Assembly: GCA_034506335.1 (NCBI GenBank)
Contig: JAPDPR010000013.1
Coordinates: 1 to 64,000, forward strand
DNA length: 64,000 nucleotides
Reading direction: 5' to 3'
Source: a candidate division KSB1 bacterium
GTDB taxonomy: Bacteria; Zhuqueibacterota; Zhuqueibacteria; JANLFK01; Oleimicrobiaceae
A program made the translations under genes and the position numbers. Of the stretch, positions 59,615 through 64,000 are shown piece after piece (the first letter of the stretch is position 1; every line of letters begins with the position of its first letter). The notes beneath the pieces were generated by a model that searched no databases, had not been told where the DNA came from, and worked only from the letters and a program-made list of their open reading frames with translations.

Positions 59615-60220
59615 ATGATCACCTACCTCAAGGGCAGACTGATGCACAAGACCCCCACGCGTGTGGTCATCGAGGTGGCAGGCGTGGGGTTCGATGTAGC
59701 GATTCCCCTCTCCAGCTTCGAAGCCTTAGGCGATACCGGCACGGAGGTCCTGTTGCTGACCCACCTCCACGTGCGCCAAGACGGCATGGAACTCTTCGGT
59801 TTTGCCACGCCTGAAGAGCGGCAGATGTTTCTGCATCTGCTCTCCGTGCCAGGAATTGGCCCCAGGTTGGCTCACAATATCCTCTCTGGCGCGTCGGTGA
59901 AGGAGCTGCGTGGGCGCATCATCAGGAGCGACGTGGGGGCCCTGTCGGCCATTCGCGGCGTGGGCAAAAAGATCGCGCAGCGGCTGGTCATGGACCTGCG
60001 AGAGCGATTGGCGGCCGAGGAAACGATACCCGGCGCGGCTCCAGTGGCTGCGGGAAAGGTCCCATCCCAAGTCATCGAAGACGCCCTCCTGGCCTTGGTC
60101 TCATTAGGACATCCACGTGATGCGGCGCAAAGGACCCTCGAGGCCGTGCTGACCCAAGTGGAACCCCACGAGTCCTTGACCGTGGAGGAACTGGTCAAGC
60201 GCGCACTCCGGAACGTGTGA
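59615..60220 (+). CDS. ruvA: Holliday junction DNA helicase RuvA
   Basis: 201 residues. OB-fold domain MITYLKGRLMHKTPTRVVIEV, helix-hairpin-helix segments LLSVPGIGPRLAHNILS and LSAIRGVGKKIAQRLVMDLRERL, and a C-terminal helical domain (DALLALVSLGHPRDAAQRTL). RuvA binds the junction as a tetramer and loads RuvB. Confidence 0.96.
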   Translation: MITYLKGRLMHKTPTRVVIEVAGVGFDVAIPLSSFEALGDTGTEVLLLTHLHVRQDGMELFGFATPEERQMFLHLLSVPGIGPRLAHNILSGASVKELRGRIIRSDVGALSAIRGVGKKIAQRLVMDLRERLAAEETIPGAAPVAAGKVPSQVIEDALLALVSLGHPRDAAQRTLEAVLTQVEPHESLTVEELVKRALRNV

Positions 60221-60229
60221 GACACCCGC

Positions 60230-61267
60230 ATGACACCAGATAGACAGAACGTTGATAGGGCCACTAATCCCGGACGACTGGAGGGCGAGGTCGAATTTGA
60301 CACTGCCCTTCGCCCCACTTCGTTCGAGGAGTTTGTGGGGCAGAAAAAACTGGTGGACAACCTGCGGGTCTTTATCCAGGCTGCCAAACAGCGCGGGGAG
60401 CCCCTTGACCACTGTCTTTTCTATGGCCCCCCGGGTCTGGGCAAGACCACCCTGGCGACTATTATTGCCCACGAGCTTGGCGTCAATCTGCGTTCCACCT
60501 CCGGCCCGGCCCTGGAGAGACCGCTGGACCTGGTCGGCCTGCTCACCAGACTTGAAGAGCGCGACGTACTGTTCATCGACGAAGTACATCGCCTCAATCG
60601 CGTGGTGGAGGAGTATCTCTATCCGGCGCTGGAAGAGTTTCAGGTGGACATCATCATCGACAAAGGGCCGAACGCTCGCTCGGTGCGGATCAAGTTGCCG
60701 CCCTTCACCTTGATCGGCGCCACTACCCGCGCCGGGCTCCTCACCTCTCCTCTGCGCTCGCGCTTTGGAGTGACCAACCGCCTCGACTACTACAAGCCAG
60801 AGGAACTCTTCCTAATCATTCAGCGTTCTGCGCGCATCTTGGGCATTGGCCTGGACGAAGAGGCGGGTATGGAGATTGCGCGACGTTCACGAGGCACGCC
60901 CCGGGTTGCCAATCGCCTGTTGCGCCGCGTGCGCGACTTTGCCCAAGTCGAAGGACTGCCACGAATTACCCTTGCCGTGACGATTGACGCCCTGCGCAGA
61001 CTGGACGTGGATGAACTGGGACTGGACGAGATGGACAAGCGCATCATCTGTACGGTGATCGAGAAGTTCAAGGGCGGGCCAGTGGGCTTGAACACACTGG
61101 CCGTGGCCGTGGGGGAAGACGGCGAGACTATCGAGGAAGTATATGAGCCCTATCTGGTGCAAGAGGGATTCATCGACCGTACCTCACGAGGGAGGACAGC
61201 CACGGAGCGCGCGTTTGTGCACTTTGGCTTCAAACAACCCCGCAGAAAGCAGGAAAGCCTGTTTTGA
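60230..61267 (+). CDS. ruvB: Holliday junction branch-migration ATPase RuvB
   Basis: 345 residues, starting 9 bases after ruvA. AAA+ motifs: [22 protein letters not shown] (Walker A), [10 protein letters not shown] (Walker B), GATTRAGLL (sensor 1) and [16 protein letters not shown] (sensor 2 and C-terminal winged helix). The N-terminal [14 protein letters not shown] is typical. Confidence 0.97.
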   Translation: MTPDRQNVDRATNPGRLEGEVEFDTALRPTSFEEFVGQKKLVDNLRVFIQAAKQRGEPLDHCLFYGPPGLGKTTLATIIAHELGVNLRSTSGPALERPLDLVGLLTRLEERDVLFIDEVHRLNRVVEEYLYPALEEFQVDIIIDKGPNARSVRIKLPPFTLIGATTRAGLLTSPLRSRFGVTNRLDYYKPEELFLIIQRSARILGIGLDEEAGMEIARRSRGTPRVANRLLRRVRDFAQVEGLPRITLAVTIDALRRLDVDELGLDEMDKRIICTVIEKFKGGPVGLNTLAVAVGEDGETIEEVYEPYLVQEGFIDRTSRGRTATERAFVHFGFKQPRRKQESLF

Positions 61268-61311
61268 GGATCCAGAGCGAAGGCATAGCGACTGGTGACT
61301 TCTGAGGGAGC

Positions 61312-62346
61312 ATGGCTATGAAGCTTGCAGACTTCCAGTACAATCTACCCGAGAAGCTCATTGCGCAGTATCCTGCAAAGCGCCGCGACCAGGCTCGCCT
61401 GATGATAGTCAATCGCGAGACCGGTGATATCGATGAGGCGCTTTTCAGCGATGTGGTGGACTATATGACGGAGGGCGACTGCTTAGTCATCAACGAAACC
61501 AAGGTGTTTCCGGCGCGCCTGATGGGTACCAAGGACCGCACCGATGCACAAGTGGAGATTTTTCTGTTGCGCGAGTTGGAGCCTAGCCTGTGGGAGGTCC
61601 TCGTCAAGCCGGCGCGGAAGGTACGCATCGGCAACCGGTTGACCGTGGGCAAGGAGCTCGTCGGCGACGTCATCGACAATACCGTTTCCGGTGGGCGAGT
61701 GGTCCGCTTCCATTACGAGGGGGACTTTTACGCTATTGTGGAGCGAATCGGAAAGTCACCTCTGCCGCCTTACATCAAGCGCGAGCCCGAGCCTTTGGAC
61801 AAGGAACGTTACCAAACGGTCTATGCCAAGACACGGGGCGCCGTGGCAGCTCCCACCGCCGGGCTTCACTTTACTAAAGAACTGCTCAAGAAGATCGAAA
61901 AGAAGGGGGTGAAAATCGTTCCGGTCCTGCTCCACCTGGGGTTGGGCAGCTTCCGCCCTGTAGCGGTAGAGGACTTGAGCCGCCACAAGATGGATTCCGA
62001 GTACTACGAGATTTCTGAGGCGTCGGTGGAGGCCATCAACGAGACCATACGCTCGGGGCACAAAGTGATCGCGGTGGGTACGAGCGCAGTGCGGGTGTTA
62101 GAAACGGTAGTCACCTCTGAAGGATTCGTAAAGCCGGGCAAAGGGTGGACGGACAAGTTCATCTATCCACCATACGAGTTCAAGATCGTTGATCGGCTGA
62201 TTACCAACTTCCACTTGCCGGGATCGACGCTGCTCATGATGGTATGCGCATTCGCCGGGCGTGATTTGATTTTCAAGGCCTATCGCAGGGCGATCCGGGA
62301 GAAGTTTCGCTTCTACAGCTATGGCGATGCTATGCTGATCCTGTGA
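61312..62346 (+). CDS. queA: S-adenosylmethionine:tRNA ribosyltransferase-isomerase QueA
   Basis: 344 residues. ADFQYNLPEKLIAQYPAKRRDQARL, NETKVFPARLMGTK, FVKPGKGWTDKFIYPPYEFKIVDRLITNFHLPGSTLLMMV in parts identify QueA. It makes epoxyqueuosine at the wobble base of tRNA. ATG 61312 follows GAGGG; a second ATG lies two codons later. Confidence 0.96.
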   Translation: MAMKLADFQYNLPEKLIAQYPAKRRDQARLMIVNRETGDIDEALFSDVVDYMTEGDCLVINETKVFPARLMGTKDRTDAQVEIFLLRELEPSLWEVLVKPARKVRIGNRLTVGKELVGDVIDNTVSGGRVVRFHYEGDFYAIVERIGKSPLPPYIKREPEPLDKERYQTVYAKTRGAVAAPTAGLHFTKELLKKIEKKGVKIVPVLLHLGLGSFRPVAVEDLSRHKMDSEYYEISEASVEAINETIRSGHKVIAVGTSAVRVLETVVTSEGFVKPGKGWTDKFIYPPYEFKIVDRLITNFHLPGSTLLMMVCAFAGRDLIFKAYRRAIREKFRFYSYGDAMLIL

Positions 62347-62382
62347 CCCGGCGGTTACGCGACTAGGGATGAGAGTGTTTCA

Positions 62383-63075
62383 GTGCGCGCCGCAGTGATA
62401 GTGGTGGCGGCGGGACGCAGCGAGCGTTTTGGTACCGGCACCCCTAAGCAGTTTGCCCTCCTTCGTGGGCGCCCCATGGTTGTGCATGCCCTCATGGTGT
62501 TCGAACGCATGCCGCGGGTGGAAGCAGTAGAGCTAGTCGTCCCTGGCGGCCAGGAGGGTTTTGTCCGGGAGGAGGTTGTGCAGCGCTATGCCCTGCGCAA
62601 GGTGAAGGCGATCGTGGCAGGGGGGCAGGAGCGACAGGACTCGGTGTGGGCGGGCCTGCAAGCGTTACCGCCGGAGGTAGAGTTGGTGGCAGTGCATGAC
62701 GGGGCACGTCCCTTGGTGAATGCCAGGGTTGTGGAGGCTGTGCTGGAGGCGGCAGAGCTCCACGGTGCGGCCATTCCGGTTCTCCGCCTGCACGACACAA
62801 TCAAAGAGGTCCAGGCCGATCAGGTGGTGTGTACTCTAGCGCGCGATAGGTTGGTGGCTGTGCAGACGCCACAGGCCTTCCACCGCACGCTTTTGCTGGA
62901 AGCGTATCGGGCCGCTCGCGTCCAAGGCATACAGGCCACCGATGACGCAGCTCTGGTGGAGAGGATTGGGTATCCTGTGTGGGTGGTGGCGGGCGATCCT
63001 CGCACCATGAAGGTGACCACCCCCCACGATTTTTTTGTCGTTGAGCAGCTCCTTGCCCGTGAGGAGGGAGCATGA
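62383..63075 (+). CDS. ispD: 2-C-methyl-D-erythritol 4-phosphate cytidylyltransferase
   Basis: 230 residues from GTG 62383. CTP-binding [26 protein letters not shown] (parts), [10 protein letters not shown] and a [10 protein letters not shown] motif are diagnostic. It attaches CMP to MEP in the non-mevalonate isoprenoid pathway. It overlaps ispF by 4 bases (ATGA, 63072). Confidence 0.94.
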   Translation: MRAAVIVVAAGRSERFGTGTPKQFALLRGRPMVVHALMVFERMPRVEAVELVVPGGQEGFVREEVVQRYALRKVKAIVAGGQERQDSVWAGLQALPPEVELVAVHDGARPLVNARVVEAVLEAAELHGAAIPVLRLHDTIKEVQADQVVCTLARDRLVAVQTPQAFHRTLLLEAYRAARVQGIQATDDAALVERIGYPVWVVAGDPRTMKVTTPHDFFVVEQLLAREEGA

Positions 63076-63569
63076 GGGTAGGCCAAGGGTATGACGTCCA
63101 TCGACTGGTGAGCGGACGGCCGCTCATTCTTGGGGGTGTAGAAATCCCTTTCCCGCAAGGGTTATTGGGTCATTCGGACGCGGATGTGCTTTGCCACGCC
63201 ATCGCTGATGCTCTGCTCGGGGCTGCAGCCGCGGGCGATATTGGGAGGCACTTCCCCAATACTGACCCACAGTGGAAGGGAGTGTCCAGTCTCTTGCTGT
63301 TGGAACGTGTCGCCAAAATCCTAGCCGATGCAGGCGCAGTGGTGGTGAACGTGGATGCCACGGTGGTTGCCGAGCGCCCCATGTTGGCCCCCTACATTGA
63401 GGCCATGCGCCACAATATCGCTGTCGCTCTTGGGATTTCCCAGACCGCAGTTTCGGTGAAGGCGACTACTTCGGAGGGACTGGGTCTCACCGGTAGGGGC
63501 GAGGGGATTGCTGCCTCGGCGGTCGCCCTTATTGCCCATTCAGGGGAGGGCGTCGAAAGCCGTGGCTGA
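63072..63569 (+). CDS. ispF: 2-C-methyl-D-erythritol 2,4-cyclodiphosphate synthase
   Basis: 165 residues. [33 protein letters not shown] (zinc residues Asp, His), [16 protein letters not shown] and [22 protein letters not shown]. It cyclises CDP-ME-2-phosphate. The ispDF pairing is conserved in many bacteria. Confidence 0.96.
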   Translation: MRVGQGYDVHRLVSGRPLILGGVEIPFPQGLLGHSDADVLCHAIADALLGAAAAGDIGRHFPNTDPQWKGVSSLLLLERVAKILADAGAVVVNVDATVVAERPMLAPYIEAMRHNIAVALGISQTAVSVKATTSEGLGLTGRGEGIAASAVALIAHSGEGVESRG

Positions 63570-64000
63570 GCTCGTGCTACCCAGGGTAGTGTTCGCACCG
63601 GCCAGCCCTGGGGCGCTGACGCTGACAGAAGCGCGCCTTGCACTGGTCAGTTGGCTTTTGGCAAGAAAAGCTGGCGGTTGCCTGGTCCTGCGGCTGGATG
63701 ATTTCGCGGGCGCGGCCCACGACGGAGCTGCGCGCCTGCAAAGTGACCTCACGTGGCTGGGCCTGAATGCCGACGAGGGTCCAGAACGCGGGGGGCCGTT
63801 CGGCCCGTACAACCAGGCTGCCCGTCATGAGCTTTACGCGCACTTTGCGGGTAAGCTCCTTCGGGAACAGACAGCGTTTTATTGCTTCTGCGGGCCAAGT
63901 TCGGGTGAGCGCTGTGTGTCGGGGTGTGATCGGCTGGCGCCTCCGCGTGTGGAGGAGCTAAGAAGGAAGGGCAGATCTTCGGTTCTGCGGCTGCGCGGAC
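63562..64000 (+). CDS. glutamyl-tRNA-synthetase-like protein lacking the HIGH motif, 3' end missing
   Basis: GTG 63562 overlaps the ispF stop by 8 bases; the frame continues past the window end (146 codons seen). The N-terminus aligns with Glt[22 protein letters not shown] in parallel with RFAPSPTG-x-LH-IG-GARTAL, then [18 protein letters not shown] for WLFARHxGGxFxLRIEDTD, [34 protein letters not shown] and AFYCFCG. The HIGH signature is absent (LTLTEAR), and EDTD is DDF, so amino-acid or ATP binding should be altered. The synteny after ispDF is that of real gltX in several groups. A non-canonical paralogue (like GluQ) or a degenerate copy are both possible; the rest of the gene is needed. 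Confidence 0.6.
   Translation, partial: MAELVLPRVVFAPASPGALTLTEARLALVSWLLARKAGGCLVLRLDDFAGAAHDGAARLQSDLTWLGLNADEGPERGGPFGPYNQAARHELYAHFAGKLLREQTAFYCFCGPSSGERCVSGCDRLAPPRVEELRRKGRSSVLRLRG

Noticed and set aside
1-64000. CRISPR array, prophage or insertion sequence in the window
   Set aside because: No regularly spaced repeats, transposase or phage structural genes were seen; the only mobile-DNA sign is the attC cassette.

Overview
This window comes from a GC-rich Gram-negative bacterium. Signs of an outer membrane include a TonB-dependent receptor, a porin-like barrel fused to tetratricopeptide repeats, SPOR, CsgG and SLH envelope proteins, and MutL and MiaA in a normal bacterial arrangement. 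Two exported proteins end in FlgD-like C-terminal domains, one protein has a GWxTD domain, and there are DUF5916, DUF4254, DUF374 and MXAN_6640-type metalloprotease genes. Together these suggest an uncultivated lineage near the Fibrobacteres-Chlorobi-Bacteroidetes group (KSB1/Ignavibacteria-like). That placement is inference, because there is no rRNA gene here.

Layout. 1-6249: GNAT fragment, TonB-C-like exported protein, then a transketolase / Gfo-Idh-MocA oxidoreductase / HAD phosphatase operon. 6350-11223: an unusual secretory module containing a membrane-anchored thioredoxin-like protein that lacks its cysteines, followed by two copies of a three-gene cassette (propeller lipoprotein, ten-cysteine exported peptide, MauE-like membrane protein). 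11581-15105: nikR, a TonB receptor, a lone ECF S component and a methyltransferase, probably for nickel uptake. 15127-20304 (minus strand): acyltransferase, barrel-TPR protein, an integron-type gene cassette with an attC site, and an alcohol dehydrogenase. 20351-25930 (minus): metalloprotease, der, DUF512 radical SAM protein and a PerM transporter. 25978-31499 (minus): FecR protein, then an envelope operon of CsgG, FlgT-N, TPR-SLH and LPP20-like genes. 31664-34568 (minus): tRNA-Gly, miaA, mutL.

35230-44421: DUF5916 barrel, then a histidine kinase and an NtrC-type regulator. These are followed by two paralogous TadG-like genes, each preceded by a close match to a sigma-54 promoter, with a shared upstream motif (GCAGCAAAT). 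The first has a leader of about 580 nt containing a 16-bp perfect inverted repeat and nested smaller ones. 44572-57432: cell-wall amidase, TGS-GTPase, GWxTD protein, DUF4254, GIY-YIG nuclease, M14 peptidase, STAS protein and a sorted exported protein. 57558-64000: SPOR lipoprotein, yebC-ruvC-ruvA-ruvB-queA, ispD-ispF, and the start of a glutamyl-tRNA-synthetase-like gene without the HIGH signature.

The strongest candidates for undescribed biology are the duplicated propeller/Cys-peptide/MauE module, the sigma-54-controlled TadG pair with its structured leader, and the orphan attC cassette.
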